Shown piece after piece: positions 10,223 to 18,526 of a DNA stretch of 64,000 nucleotides. The notes below the pieces were generated by a model. The model saw only the letters and a list, made by a program, of their open reading frames with translations, was not told the origin of the DNA and ran no database searches. Positions within the stretch are counted from its first letter, which is position 1. Each line of letters opens with the position of its first letter. The DNA is taken from the NCBI RefSeq assembly GCF_001905445.1, contig NZ_LIVQ01000001.1:1364001-1428000 (forward strand), given 5' to 3'. A program made the translations under genes and the position numbers. Source of the stretch: Streptomyces sp. CB00455 (GTDB lineage: Bacteria; Actinomycetota; Actinomycetes; Streptomycetales; Streptomycetaceae).

Positions 10223-11062
10223 TCAGGCGGACTGACGGAGTGCGCTGACCAGTGCGCGCGGGTCGTCTGCGTGGAAGCGGATGGTGTGGGCCTCTTCCGT
10301 TGCGCCGAGCGGGCGGGTGAAAGGGAGTGGCCGGTTCAGCTCCAGGGTCACCGAGGTCTGGCTGCCCACGATCAGGTCGAGGACCCCGTCCTCGGAGAGA
10401 GTGATCAGGCTGCCTTCGGGGTAGCGCCGCTCGACCCGGACCGTGGCCACCGCGTCCGGCGGTACGGCGAGGTCGAAGAGGGCTCCGTAGCGGATCCGCA
10501 GAGAGCCGTCGGGGCGCACGACGTGCGGCCGGGTGACGCAGGCGGCGTGCAGGGCCAGCACGAGGACGACGCCATACAGGTCGAGTACCAGGATCACCCG
10601 GTGGACCACCGGCCAAGGGATGAGGAAGGCCAGGCCCACCGTCTCGATGACCATCACGAAGAGCAGCCCGTACATCATCGCGGTCTGGGGCCCGGTGTAG
10701 GCGGCAGCGAGGTCCCCGGGGCGCACCCCGTGCGTGCCACGCCGGACCCACCGCCCCAGGGAGGCGAGGGCGCGCAGCTCGTGGAGGACCAGGCGGCGGA
10801 CCGTCACCGGCACCGCCTCCTGCACGGCGGACCGCCGCGCCGCCCGGCGCTCCGCACCGCGGGCGCGCGCGGCCACGTACAGCGAGCGCAGCACCCGGGC
10901 CTCCACCAGCAGCACCACGAGCACCAGCGCCTCGGCGCCCGCCAGCACCCACCCGGGCGGCCGGACCCCGGCCACCAGGCAGGCGGCCAGGGCCAGTTCC
11001 CCCGGCAGTACGGCGGCGACCGCGACCCGCGCCGCCCGTACGCCCCTTGACCGGCCGTTCAT
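10223..11062 (-). CDS. integral membrane protein of unknown function
   Basis: A 279-residue protein I cannot assign to a named family. Four hydrophobic segments are visible at about residues 12-33, 38-55, 130-150 and 155-175, with an Arg-rich stretch between the second and third. The C-terminal 100 residues form a soluble beta-rich domain, VTRPHVVRPDGSLRIRYGAL and after. Its start overlaps the stop of the upstream MerR gene in an ATGA, so it is translated with that regulator and is a likely target or sensor partner. No catalytic motif is seen. Confidence 0.7.
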   Translation of the reverse strand: MNGRSRGVRAARVAVAAVLPGELALAACLVAGVRPPGWVLAGAEALVLVVLLVEARVLRSLYVAARARGAERRAARRSAVQEAVPVTVRRLVLHELRALASLGRWVRRGTHGVRPGDLAAAYTGPQTAMMYGLLFVMVIETVGLAFLIPWPVVHRVILVLDLYGVVLVLALHAACVTRPHVVRPDGSLRIRYGALFDLAVPPDAVATVRVERRYPEGSLITLSEDGVLDLIVGSQTSVTLELNRPLPFTRPLGATEEAHTIRFHADDPRALVSALRQSA

Positions 11063-11793
11063 CCCCTACCCCTCTCCATGAACGCGTCCATAAGTCGGCC
11101 CACGACTTCCGCCTGCGCTGGGGTGTACTCGGCGAGCAGCGCCTCCCTGAACCCGGTCACGACCACCCCGTCCTCGGGGATCGCGGCGAACAACTCCGCG
11201 GGGACGGCTGCCATCAGGTCAGCTGCCAGGGGTGCGATCCGCGGATCGCCGGTGGGGGCTTCGGCGAGAGCGTCGAGGCGCTCGTACAGTTCGACGACCT
11301 CGGGATCGGCGACCAGCGTCCCGAGCAGCCCGAGCATCTCCTTGTTACCGGTGCTGGTGGCGTCCAGCAGCGCGAGGTACTCGCGGTCCTTCGCCGCGCT
11401 CGGCGAGTCTGTTCGGGGGGCCTGTGCCAAAAGTGCGGCGAGGGCGGGTGAAACGGGCCCGGTCGCGCCGGGCGGCTCGGCGAGCAGGGCGCCGAGCCGG
11501 CAGCGGCGCTCCCTGATGTCGGCTTCCTGGCGGGCCAGGTCGGCATCGAGTTCTTCCAATATCTCGGTCAGTTCGCGCCCGGCATCGTCGGCGAGGGCGT
11601 CGCGCACTTCATCGAGGCTGAGGCCGAGTTCGGTGAGCCTGCGCACCCTGGCGAGCAGGACGGCGTCGCGGACGCTGTAGGCCCGGTAGCCGTTGGGGAG
11701 CCGCTCCGGTTCCGGAAGCAGCCCGACATGGTGGTAGTGCCGGATCGCCCGGGTGGTGAGCCCCACGAGCGCGGCGACCTCTCCGATTCGCAT
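11059..11793 (-). CDS. MerR-family transcriptional regulator
   Basis: A 244-residue regulator with a MerR winged-helix domain at residues 1-70: MRIGEVAALVGLTTRAIRHY, then LPEPERLPNGYR with the YR motif in wing 1. A long dimerisation helix follows at about 78-125. The remaining C-terminal part is helical and has no Cys pair of the metal-sensor type, so a small-molecule or multidrug effector is more likely than a metal. It overlaps the membrane-protein gene by 4 bp. MerR proteins usually bind between a stretched -35 and -10, so the operator is probably upstream of 11793. Confidence 0.9.
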   Translation of the reverse strand: MRIGEVAALVGLTTRAIRHYHHVGLLPEPERLPNGYRAYSVRDAVLLARVRRLTELGLSLDEVRDALADDAGRELTEILEELDADLARQEADIRERRCRLGALLAEPPGATGPVSPALAALLAQAPRTDSPSAAKDREYLALLDATSTGNKEMLGLLGTLVADPEVVELYERLDALAEAPTGDPRIAPLAADLMAAVPAELFAAIPEDGVVVTGFREALLAEYTPAQAEVVGRLMDAFMERGRG

Positions 11794-11939
11794 GCCGCCA
11801 GTAGAAACCCTGCCGTTGCGTCAAGGTCAAGCGCTGAAACTATCGTCGGGCGCAAAACGATTCGAGCGTGTCTACACACCGGAGTGGTACGTCTTCGCCA
11901 GCGCACGTAACCGGCCAGCGTCCGCTCCCGTTACCCCTC

Positions 11940-12163
11940 GTCGTCCTCGTCGAATTCGACTGTGTCCGGGTCGCGCAAACGGGCGTAGGGCGCCGACGGC
12001 CGGGTGGAGGTACAGGGACGACGAACCGCAGTCCGTCGACCGAGACCAACGGCCCGTCTCCCCAGTACCGCACGAAGAACCGCTCCAGCTCAGGTCTCGT
12101 CAGCTTCTCGGCGAACTCCCCGTACGCCTCGGCCTGATCATCAGTTGAGAACTCCACCGGCAT
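11940..12163 (-). pseudogene. remnant of a Tn3-family transposase (DUF4158 N terminus joined to an internal segment)
   Basis: From the ATG at 12163 the peptide reads MPVEFSTDDQAEAYGEFAE, then LTRPELERFF. This is the start of the DUF4158 domain of actinobacterial Tn3-type transposases. The next residues should continue that domain but jump to WGDGPLVSVDGLRFVVPV, which resembles a segment far inside the same transposase. After that the frame turns to Arg/Pro junk, while another frame gives PYARLRDPDTVEFDEDDEG and a stop near 11937. I read this as a transposase that lost several hundred codons internally and then decayed by frameshift. No terminal inverted repeats or resolvase are visible, so it is not mobile. 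The family match rests on remembered sequence, not a search. Confidence 0.6.
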
Positions 12164-12357
12164 GACGCGGACCGTAGCCAGGCCCCACCCGTGATCGACG
12201 ATCTTTCGGCGAACCCTTGTTCTGGGCACGATCGCTGTGCTAGCCGACCGTGATCGTTCTCAGCACGAACGGCTGGCTGTACCGATGTTTCCCAAGGCCG
12301 TGGCCGGCTGCCGGCCGCGCGCAGCCGGCAGCCGCGCGCGGACGGCGCAGGACCGGG
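12164..12357. other. spacer containing a hairpin downstream of the phospholipase gene
   Basis: GGCTGCCGGC (12306-12315) pairs perfectly with GCCGGCAGCC (12324-12333) across an 8-base loop. It is placed to end the minus-strand phospholipase transcript. There is no T-run, so termination efficiency is uncertain. The rest shows nothing recognisable. Confidence 0.45.
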
Positions 12358-14418
12358 TCAGACGGTTCTGATCGCCGGGTCGGAGACGCCCGGGGCGCCC
12401 GTTTCCACATGGCCGGCGAAGCGGCGCAGGAAGGTGGCGTCGGCGTCCGAGGCGATCGTGACGTCGTACCAGCGGCCGGTCGCGCCCAGGTCCACCGTGT
12501 GGGAGACGGTGGCGCCGGGTCCGACCCGGAAGGTCCGGGGCGCGCCGCCGTAGGCGTTGGCGACGGTGAGGTTGACCGCGGCCCTGCCGGAATTGGCCAG
12601 GGTCAATGCCAGGTTGCCGGTGGAGCCGACGTGGCGGGCCGTGACCTCGGGACCGGCCTTCTTCGCCGGGCCCTTCCAGGTGCGCAGGAAACCGTTCGGG
12701 CCCCAGACCGTGAGGTCGATCTGGTTTCCGGTGGAGCTGCTGGTGCTCCAGGTGTCCGAGAGGGTCCTGCCCGCCTCGACCGTGTAGGGCCAGGGACCGT
12801 CCGTGCGGTTGCCGGAGGTGCTGTGGAAGTGGGCGCCGAGGGTGGGGCCGGCGGCGAAGGTCAGGGTGAACTTGCCGGTGGACACGGTGGCCTTGCCGTC
12901 CACGTACGGGCTGTAGCCCAGGGCGCGGGTCCGCTTGGAGCCGGCCTCCTGCCGGGGCAGGGTGCCGGTGGCGGGCGGCACCGGGTGGTAGGACGGGTGG
13001 GCGTTGTGGTCCGGCGGGAGGTAGCCGGCCGTCGAAGGGAGCGCGGCCGGGGAGGCGTCCGGCTTCGTGAAGTCGAAGGCCGAGGTGAGGTCACCGCAGA
13101 CGGCCCGGCGCCACGGCGAGATGTTGGGCTCGTGCACACCGAACCGCTTCTCCATGAAGCGGATCACCGAAGTGTGGTCGAAGGTTTCGGAGCAGACGTA
13201 GCCGCCCTTGCTCCACGGGGATACGACGATCATCGGGACGCGCGGGCCGAGCCCGTACGGTCCGGCCGCGTAGCCGCCGCCCCCGGCGTACAGGTCCTTC
13301 GACACGTCGGCCGTGGACAGACCCCAGGCGGAGGAGGCCGGCGGGTACGGCGGGACCACGTGGTCGAAGAAGCCGTCGTTCTCGTCGTAGGTGATGAAGA
13401 AGGCCGTCTTCGCCCACACCGCCGGATTGGCGGTCAGCGCGTCCAGGACCTGCGAGATGTACCAGGCACCGAAGTTGACCGGCCAGTTGGGGTGCTCGCT
13501 GAAGGCTTCCGGGGCGGCGATCCAGGAGATCTGGGGCAGCGTCCCGTTCACCACGTCGGCGCGCAGCCGGTCGAAGTAGCCGTCCCCCGCCTTCGCGTCG
13601 GTGCCGGTGCGCGCCTTCTCGTACAGGGCGCTGCCGGGCCGGGCGTTGCGGTAGGAGTTGAAGTACAGCAGCGAGTTGTCGCCGTAGTTGCCGCGGAAGG
13701 CGTCGCTGATCCAGCCCCAGGAGCCGGCCGCGTCCAGGCCGTCGCCGATGTCCTGGTAGATCTTCCAGGAGACCCCGGCGGCCTCCAGGCGTTCGGGGTA
13801 GGTCTTCCAGCCGTAGCCGGCCTCCTGATTGCCGAGGACCGGCCCGCCACCGGTGCCGTCGTTGCCGGTGTGGCCGGACCACATGTAGTAGCGGTTGGGG
13901 TCCGTGGCACCGATGAAGGAGCAGTGGTAGGCGTCGCAGACGGTGAAGGCGTCGGCGAGGGCGTAGTGGAACGGGATGTCGTTCCGGGTCATGTACGACA
14001 TGGTCGTGGCGGTCTTGGCCGGCACCCACTTGTCGTACTTGCCGTTGTTGTGGGCCTGGTGGCCGCCGGCCCAGTCGTGATCGAGGCCCTCGACGAACTG
14101 CATCCCGAGGTCGTTGACCTGCGGGTGGAAGGGCAGGACGTCCTTGGTGCCGTTGGACTGGTGGAAGACGGACTTCCCGTTGCCCTGGAGGACCGGCCGC
14201 GGGTCACCGAAGCCCCGTACGCCCTTCATCGCGCCGAAGTACTGGTCGAAGGAACGGTTCTCCTGCATGAGGACGACGATGTGTTCGACGTCCTGGATCG
14301 TTCCCGTACTGCCCTGCGCCGGGATCGCGGCGGCCCGCGCGATGCTCGCGTCGAGCATCGCGGCGGCCGCGGTTCCTCCGGCGATCTGCAGGAACCTGCG
14401 GCGGTTGAGTTCTGCCAT
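12358..14418 (-). CDS. secreted phosphocholine-specific phospholipase C (Tat substrate)
   Basis: A 686-residue phosphoesterase of the acid-phosphatase/non-haemolytic PLC family. The N terminus LNRRRFLQIAGG is a twin-arginine signal, so it is exported folded. The catalytic phosphoesterase domain covers about residues 45-450, with HIVVLMQENRSFDQYFG (metal and nucleophile region), DHDWAGGH and ITYDENDGFFDHVVPP. Two small C-terminal beta domains (about 500-590 and 600-686) are those of the PLC family. It cleaves phosphatidylcholine-type lipids and often serves phosphate or choline scavenging. I chose the ATG at 14418 because the Tat motif begins there. A PHO box was not recognised upstream. Confidence 0.92.
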   Translation of the reverse strand: MAELNRRRFLQIAGGTAAAAMLDASIARAAAIPAQGSTGTIQDVEHIVVLMQENRSFDQYFGAMKGVRGFGDPRPVLQGNGKSVFHQSNGTKDVLPFHPQVNDLGMQFVEGLDHDWAGGHQAHNNGKYDKWVPAKTATTMSYMTRNDIPFHYALADAFTVCDAYHCSFIGATDPNRYYMWSGHTGNDGTGGGPVLGNQEAGYGWKTYPERLEAAGVSWKIYQDIGDGLDAAGSWGWISDAFRGNYGDNSLLYFNSYRNARPGSALYEKARTGTDAKAGDGYFDRLRADVVNGTLPQISWIAAPEAFSEHPNWPVNFGAWYISQVLDALTANPAVWAKTAFFITYDENDGFFDHVVPPYPPASSAWGLSTADVSKDLYAGGGGYAAGPYGLGPRVPMIVVSPWSKGGYVCSETFDHTSVIRFMEKRFGVHEPNISPWRRAVCGDLTSAFDFTKPDASPAALPSTAGYLPPDHNAHPSYHPVPPATGTLPRQEAGSKRTRALGYSPYVDGKATVSTGKFTLTFAAGPTLGAHFHSTSGNRTDGPWPYTVEAGRTLSDTWSTSSSTGNQIDLTVWGPNGFLRTWKGPAKKAGPEVTARHVGSTGNLALTLANSGRAAVNLTVANAYGGAPRTFRVGPGATVSHTVDLGATGRWYDVTIASDADATFLRRFAGHVETGAPGVSDPAIRTV

Positions 14419-14805
14419 GGCGTGACGACCTCTGCGGGTGAGGGGGGAGTCGAGGGGCGCCCCAAGGACAGCGGCCCCGGGGTACCGGACGGGGATCCTT
14501 GCCTGACGCCCGGCCGTACAAACGGAGAACGGAAGGTCACTCGCCGGCGGCCCGCGCGCCGGCGAAGACGGCCAAGGCGATCCCCGTCGCCCAACAGCCC
14601 CCGTGGCCTCACCACTTCGGCTCCGCCGCCTGACCACTTCGGCTCCGCGGCCACACCGCGGGGCGCGGCGCGGCGCGGTAACCCACGGGAAGTGCTCCCT
14701 GCGGCCGGAGGGGCTGCCAGGATGGGCAGCGAGCTGCTCGGGCTCGGGATGTACGGATGGGTGTACGGGTCCTGCGGATGCGCGGATGGGGAGGGCGAGT
14801 CGACC

Positions 14806-14991
14806 GTGACCGAGGTCAGGGGGCCGAAGGTTCCGCCGTCCTATCCGCCGAAGAGCCCGCCGCCGCAGCGCAAACCGGTGGAGGCGCCCCGGCCGCATCC
14901 GGCCACCAAGCCGAAGGGCGGCGGGGTCCGCCCGGGGACCGCGTGTCGTCCCGGCGGCCGCCGCGGGCGTCGCAGGCGTCGCCGGTGGTGA
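14806..14991 (+). CDS. possible small proline-rich basic protein
   Basis: The GTG at 14806 follows GGAGGGCGAG at a good distance. It would give 61 residues with a Pro/Lys-rich first part (VPPSYPPKSPPPQRKPVEAP) and an Arg-rich C terminus. The composition of the first 40 residues is more protein-like than the surrounding shadow frames, but there is no known domain and the Arg-rich end looks like GC-driven junk. It may be real with a different end, or not real. Confidence 0.25.
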   Translation: MTEVRGPKVPPSYPPKSPPPQRKPVEAPRPHPATKPKGGGVRPGTACRPGGRRGRRRRRRW

Positions 14992-15096
14992 ACCGCGCGC
15001 CGCGCCGCAGGGACCGCGGCGACGCGGCCGGCGCCGGCTGGACACGTCCCGCCCCTCCCCGCCGCCCGGACACGGGAGGCCGGGTGCGTCCGGGGC

Positions 15097-15129
15097 CCGG
15101 GGCCGGGGGCGGTCCGCCCCCGGCCCCGG
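15097..15129 (-). terminator. hairpin terminator after msrB
   Basis: A 16-bp perfect inverted repeat (15097-15112 with 15114-15129) lies 7 bp beyond the msrB stop on the minus strand. It is entirely G/C and has no T-run, as is common in Streptomyces. Confidence 0.55.
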
Positions 15130-15135
15130 CCGCCC

Positions 15136-15543
15136 TCAGTCCTCGGCGGGGGTCAGGCGCAGGGAGATGGAGTTGATGCAGTACCGCTGGTCGGTCGGGG
15201 TGTCGTAGCCCTCGCCCTCGAAGACGTGGCCCAGGTGGGAGCCGCACTTCGCGCAGCGGACCTCGGTGCGGACCATGCCGTGCGAGGTGTCCGCGATCAG
15301 CTCGACCGCGTCGGTGTCCTTCGGGTCGAAGAAGGACGGCCAGCCGCAGTGCGACTCGAACTTTTCCGAGGAGCGGAACAGTTCGCTGCCGCAGCCGCGG
15401 CAGGAGTAGACGCCCTCCGTCTTGGTGTCGGTGTACTCACCGCGGAAGGCCGGCTCGGTTCCGGCGAGGCGCAGCACCTGGTATTCGGACGGGGTCAGCT
15501 CCGCCTGCCACTGCTCGTCCGTCTTCTCGACCTCGTACGCCAT
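15136..15543 (-). CDS. msrB: peptide-methionine (R)-S-oxide reductase MsrB
   Basis: MsrB reduces methionine-R-sulfoxide in oxidised proteins with thioredoxin as electron donor, in the cytoplasm. The protein has 135 residues, normal for a single-domain MsrB. The structural zinc site is Cys48/Cys51 (SCRGCG) and Cys97/Cys100 (CAKCGSHLGHVF). The catalytic Cys122 is in RYCINS, and the substrate Trp/His region is HCGWPSFF. It starts 15 bp after murC on the same strand, so the two are probably co-transcribed, with the hairpin at 15097 closing the unit. Confidence 0.96.
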   Translation of the reverse strand: MAYEVEKTDEQWQAELTPSEYQVLRLAGTEPAFRGEYTDTKTEGVYSCRGCGSELFRSSEKFESHCGWPSFFDPKDTDAVELIADTSHGMVRTEVRCAKCGSHLGHVFEGEGYDTPTDQRYCINSISLRLTPAED

Positions 15544-15558
15544 GACGTTCCCGCTCCC

Positions 15559-16971
15559 TCAGTTCGACGGCAGGGCCGGACGGATCGCCTCCAGGATCCG
15601 GGGTCCCAGATCCGTGACGTCGCCCGCGCCCATGGTGAGAACGAGATCGCCGGGCTTGGCCATTCCCGCGATGACGTCGGCGACCTCGTCCTTGCTGTGC
15701 TCGGCGCTCACGTCAGCGCCCGCGGCCCGGGCGGCAGCGATGATGAGCTCGCTGGTGACGCCGGGGATCGGGTCCTCGCGGGCCGGGTAGATGTCGAGGA
15801 CCACCGAGGCGTCGGCGAGGGCGAGGGCCTGGCCCATTTCCTTGCCCAGTTCCTGCGTGCGGGAGAAGAGGTGGGGCTGGAAGACGACCAGGATCCGGGA
15901 GTCCCCGGCGGCGCCGCGGATGGCCTCCAGGTCTGCGGTCATCTCCGTGGGGTGGTGCGCGTAGGAGTCGATGACCTGGACGCCGGCCGCCTCGCCCTTG
16001 AGCTGGAGGCGGCGCTTGACGCCGGTGTACTTGCCGAGGGCGGAGGCCAGGTTGTGCGCCGGGATGCCGAGGGCGACACCGGCGGCCAGGGCGGCCACGG
16101 CGTTGTGCGCGTAGTGCCGGCCGGGCACCGAGACGGTGAAGGTGAGCATCCGGCCGTCCAGGACGACGGTGACCTCGCTGGTCAGACCGCGCGGGGTGAT
16201 CTTGGTGATGCGGACGTCGGCCTCGGGCTCCTCGCCGTAGGTGACGACTGTGAGGTCCTCGCGGCCGGCGACGCGGCGGGCGATCTCGGCCGCGCCTTCC
16301 TGCCCGTGGGCGACGACCAGGGTGCCGCCGGGCACGACCTTGCCGACGAAGGTCTCGAAGGACTGGTAGATCTCCTCCAGCGACGCGTAGTTCGCGTGGT
16401 GGTCGAGCTCCGCGTTCAGGATGATCGCGACCTGCGGCGTGTACTTGTGGAAGGTGCGGTCGCTCTCGTCCGCCTCGGCCACGAAGATGTCGCCCTCGCC
16501 GTGGTGGGCGTTGGAGCCGGGCGCGTCCAGGTCGCCGCCGATGGCGTAGGAGGGGTCCAGGCCCAGGGCCGACAGGGACACCGCGAGCATCGAGGTGGTG
16601 GTCGTCTTGCCGTGCGTACCGGCGACGGCGATCGGACGCAGCCCGTCCATCAGGCCGGCGAGGGCGTCGGAGCGGTGCACGACGGGGATGTCCAGTTCGG
16701 CGGCGCGGGCCAGCTCGGGGTTGTCCGCGCGGATGGCGCTGGAGACGACCACGCACGTGGAGTCCGGGGCGAGGTTGCCGGCGTCGTGGCCGCCGTGCAC
16801 CGTGACGCCGTGGCCGCGCAGGGCCTGGGCGGTCTCGGAGTCCCCGCGGCTGTCGCTGCCGGCGACCTGCGCGCCCCGCTGGGCGAGGATCTTCGCGATG
16901 CCGGACATGCCGGCGCCGCCGATGCCGATGAAGTGGGGCCGTTCCATGGCGGTCGGCAGGCCGGGCTTCAT
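15559..16971 (-). CDS. murC: UDP-N-acetylmuramate--L-alanine ligase MurC
   Basis: MurC adds the first amino acid (L-Ala) to UDP-MurNAc with ATP in cytoplasmic peptidoglycan precursor synthesis. The protein has 470 residues, full length. The N-terminal Rossmann motif is IGIGGAGMSGIA (about 15-26). The Mur-ligase P-loop is VAGTHGKTTTTSM (about 116-128). The central-domain EADESDRT motif and C-terminal ligase domain (VIDSYAHHPTE) are present. The first ATG is at 16971; the ATG eight codons in is an alternative. It lies outside the division-and-cell-wall mur cluster, as is usual in Streptomyces, and upstream of msrB in one unit. Confidence 0.96.
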   Translation of the reverse strand: MKPGLPTAMERPHFIGIGGAGMSGIAKILAQRGAQVAGSDSRGDSETAQALRGHGVTVHGGHDAGNLAPDSTCVVVSSAIRADNPELARAAELDIPVVHRSDALAGLMDGLRPIAVAGTHGKTTTTSMLAVSLSALGLDPSYAIGGDLDAPGSNAHHGEGDIFVAEADESDRTFHKYTPQVAIILNAELDHHANYASLEEIYQSFETFVGKVVPGGTLVVAHGQEGAAEIARRVAGREDLTVVTYGEEPEADVRITKITPRGLTSEVTVVLDGRMLTFTVSVPGRHYAHNAVAALAAGVALGIPAHNLASALGKYTGVKRRLQLKGEAAGVQVIDSYAHHPTEMTADLEAIRGAAGDSRILVVFQPHLFSRTQELGKEMGQALALADASVVLDIYPAREDPIPGVTSELIIAAARAAGADVSAEHSKDEVADVIAGMAKPGDLVLTMGAGDVTDLGPRILEAIRPALPSN

Positions 16972-17026
16972 TCAGGTCGCTCCAGGGTCGAGAGTGCGGT
17001 GTGTGGTCGGGCGTGACCGCCCCAGC

Positions 17027-17494
17027 CTATTCGTTGTGGGCGAAGAGCTTGAGCACCGGAACGCCGACCTTGTGGCGGGCCCGGGAGGCCCAGTCGCGGT
17101 GGAAGAACTCCTCCACGAAGTGCGGGGCGGTCAGGACGATCACCTCGTCGGCCCCGGCCTCCTCCACGACGGCCTTGAGTTTGTCGAGCGGGTGGTTCCC
17201 GACGAGCCGGCCGGTGGCCTTGGCGCCCTTCTGGCGCAGGGCGTTCAGGGAGTGGGCGAGGGCCTGGGCGGCGGGTCCCCGGGCGGCCTCCCCCTCCGGC
17301 TCGTCCCCTTCGTGGAGGGCCTCGGGAAGCTCACCGAGCGCTACGTCGTCGATTGCGCGCAGCAGCCGGTCCTGGTCGCCCCGGGGTTGCATGAGCACGA
17401 TGAAGGAGACCTGGTCGTCTCCGTGCAGGGTGGTGACGAAGTCCACGTCCACCGCGGTCAGCGGCTGCTCGATCATCAATACGCTCGTGAACAC
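17027..17494 (-). CDS. conserved actinobacterial HUP/USP-like protein of unknown function
   Basis: A 155-residue cytoplasmic protein with no assigned reaction. Alternating hydrophobic strands and helices, with DEVIVLTAPHFVEEFFHRDW near the C terminus, look like a Rossmann or universal-stress-type fold. I chose the GTG at 17494 because AAGGAGAGG lies seven bases before it; the longer frame would place that ribosome site inside the coding sequence. Database entries sometimes name this family indole-3-glycerol-phosphate synthase, but no TrpC barrel motif is present and the length is about half. It stands alone, 55 bp upstream of murC on the same strand. Confidence 0.7.
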   Translation of the reverse strand: MFTSVLMIEQPLTAVDVDFVTTLHGDDQVSFIVLMQPRGDQDRLLRAIDDVALGELPEALHEGDEPEGEAARGPAAQALAHSLNALRQKGAKATGRLVGNHPLDKLKAVVEEAGADEVIVLTAPHFVEEFFHRDWASRARHKVGVPVLKLFAHNE

Positions 17495-17629
17495 GGACGC
17501 CCTCTCCTTCATGGGCCGAGGCCGGCTGCCCAGCCCCTGCGGAAACCATCCTGCCCCGCTCTCACACGGGGCCTGCGCAGGTATATGTGCCCAGCGAAAG
17601 CTAAGCGGAACGGTGAATTCCGCCCCTTG

Positions 17630-18490
17630 TCAGATCCGACGGTAACGGGTGAAGAGGAACCCGGCCTCCTCCAGTACGCAGGCGGGCGCGAGCCGGTGCG
17701 GAACGGCGAGCGGGGGCCCGCCGGCGATCCTCTGGGCATCGCCCGCCGTGAGCACAGGGGAGATCGTCAGGCACAGCTCGTCCAGTGCGTCGGCGGCCAC
17801 GATCTGGCCCAGCAGCCGGGGCCCGCCCTCGGTGAGCTGGCGGCGCAGCCCCCGCCCGGCGAGCTCCCGCAGGGCCCTGGCCGGATCCACGGAGGCCCCG
17901 TCCCCCGCCACCACGACCTCGGCGCCCGCCCTGACGGCCTCGGCGACCCTGTCGGCGGGCGCGGCGGCCCCGGTGACCACCAGGGTCGCCACGAGCGGGG
18001 AGGTGAACAGGGGCAGCGAGAAGTCCAGGTCCAGGCCGGCTGTGACCACCGCGATGGCGGGCGCGGGGCCCTGCCCGGCGGCCGCACGGCGGCCGGCGAA
18101 GGCCTCCCGCGCCCGGGCCGGCCGGTAGCCCTCCTGGCGAACCGTTTCGGCGCCGACGACCACCACATCGGCCAGCCCCCGCAGGGTGCCGAAGATGCGC
18201 ATGTCGCTCTCGCCGGAGATGGGCTGCGAGCGGCCCTCGTGCTGGGCGGCGCCGTCCAGGGTCGAGACCATGTTCGCGCGCAGCCAGTGGGCGCCGTCCT
18301 CGAGGACCGGGTACGCGTACGCCTCGGCGAGCTCGTCCAGCGACCACTCCCGGTCCGCGAGAGGCCCCGACGGGTCCGGGGACCCGGGCCCCGGCAGGGG
18401 CTCGGACGGGCCGCGGGACGAGCCGTGGGACGGGGCCGTGGCCTGACCGGCCGCTGGTGTCTGATCGGTCACAGGGAACAGGCGTCGCAT
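17630..18490 (-). CDS. RibD C-terminal domain reductase (pyrimidine/dihydrofolate reductase fold)
   Basis: A 286-residue NADPH-dependent reductase of the RibD-C/DHFR fold. Residues 1-45 are Pro/Gly-rich linker. The domain begins at about 50, with NMVSTLDGAA (substrate/NADPH loop), then ADVVVVGAETVRQEGY and LTEGGPRLLGQI near the end, typical of RibD-C. The deaminase half of RibD is missing. In the riboflavin pathway this fold reduces the ribosyl group of a pyrimidine intermediate, but many stand-alone copies have other substrates. It diverges from the zapE-like gene with only 36 bp between the two start codons, so the promoters must overlap the opposing genes or each other. Confidence 0.82.
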   Translation of the reverse strand: MRRLFPVTDQTPAAGQATAPSHGSSRGPSEPLPGPGSPDPSGPLADREWSLDELAEAYAYPVLEDGAHWLRANMVSTLDGAAQHEGRSQPISGESDMRIFGTLRGLADVVVVGAETVRQEGYRPARAREAFAGRRAAAGQGPAPAIAVVTAGLDLDFSLPLFTSPLVATLVVTGAAAPADRVAEAVRAGAEVVVAGDGASVDPARALRELAGRGLRRQLTEGGPRLLGQIVAADALDELCLTISPVLTAGDAQRIAGGPPLAVPHRLAPACVLEEAGFLFTRYRRI

Positions 18491-18526
18491 CGGTGCAGTG
18501 TGCCACGCCACGTAGAGTTGAGTGCT

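Larger units (their letters stand above)
14419..15135. other. spacer of about 700 bp with at most one small gene
   Basis: This is the region between the phospholipase start and the end of msrB. The first 300 bp should contain the phospholipase promoter, but I cannot place the boxes. A possible 61-residue ORF (14806-14991) and the msrB terminator are listed separately. Other frames are Arg/Gly-rich shadows. Confidence 0.5.

Noticed and set aside
12250..14991. 913-codon open frame on the plus strand opposite the phospholipase
   Set aside because: Antisense shadow of a clear Tat-exported PLC; composition is Gly/Val/Arg/Asp with no domain.
17027..17494. Indole-3-glycerol-phosphate synthase
   Set aside because: The name is used for this family in databases, but length and motifs do not match TrpC.
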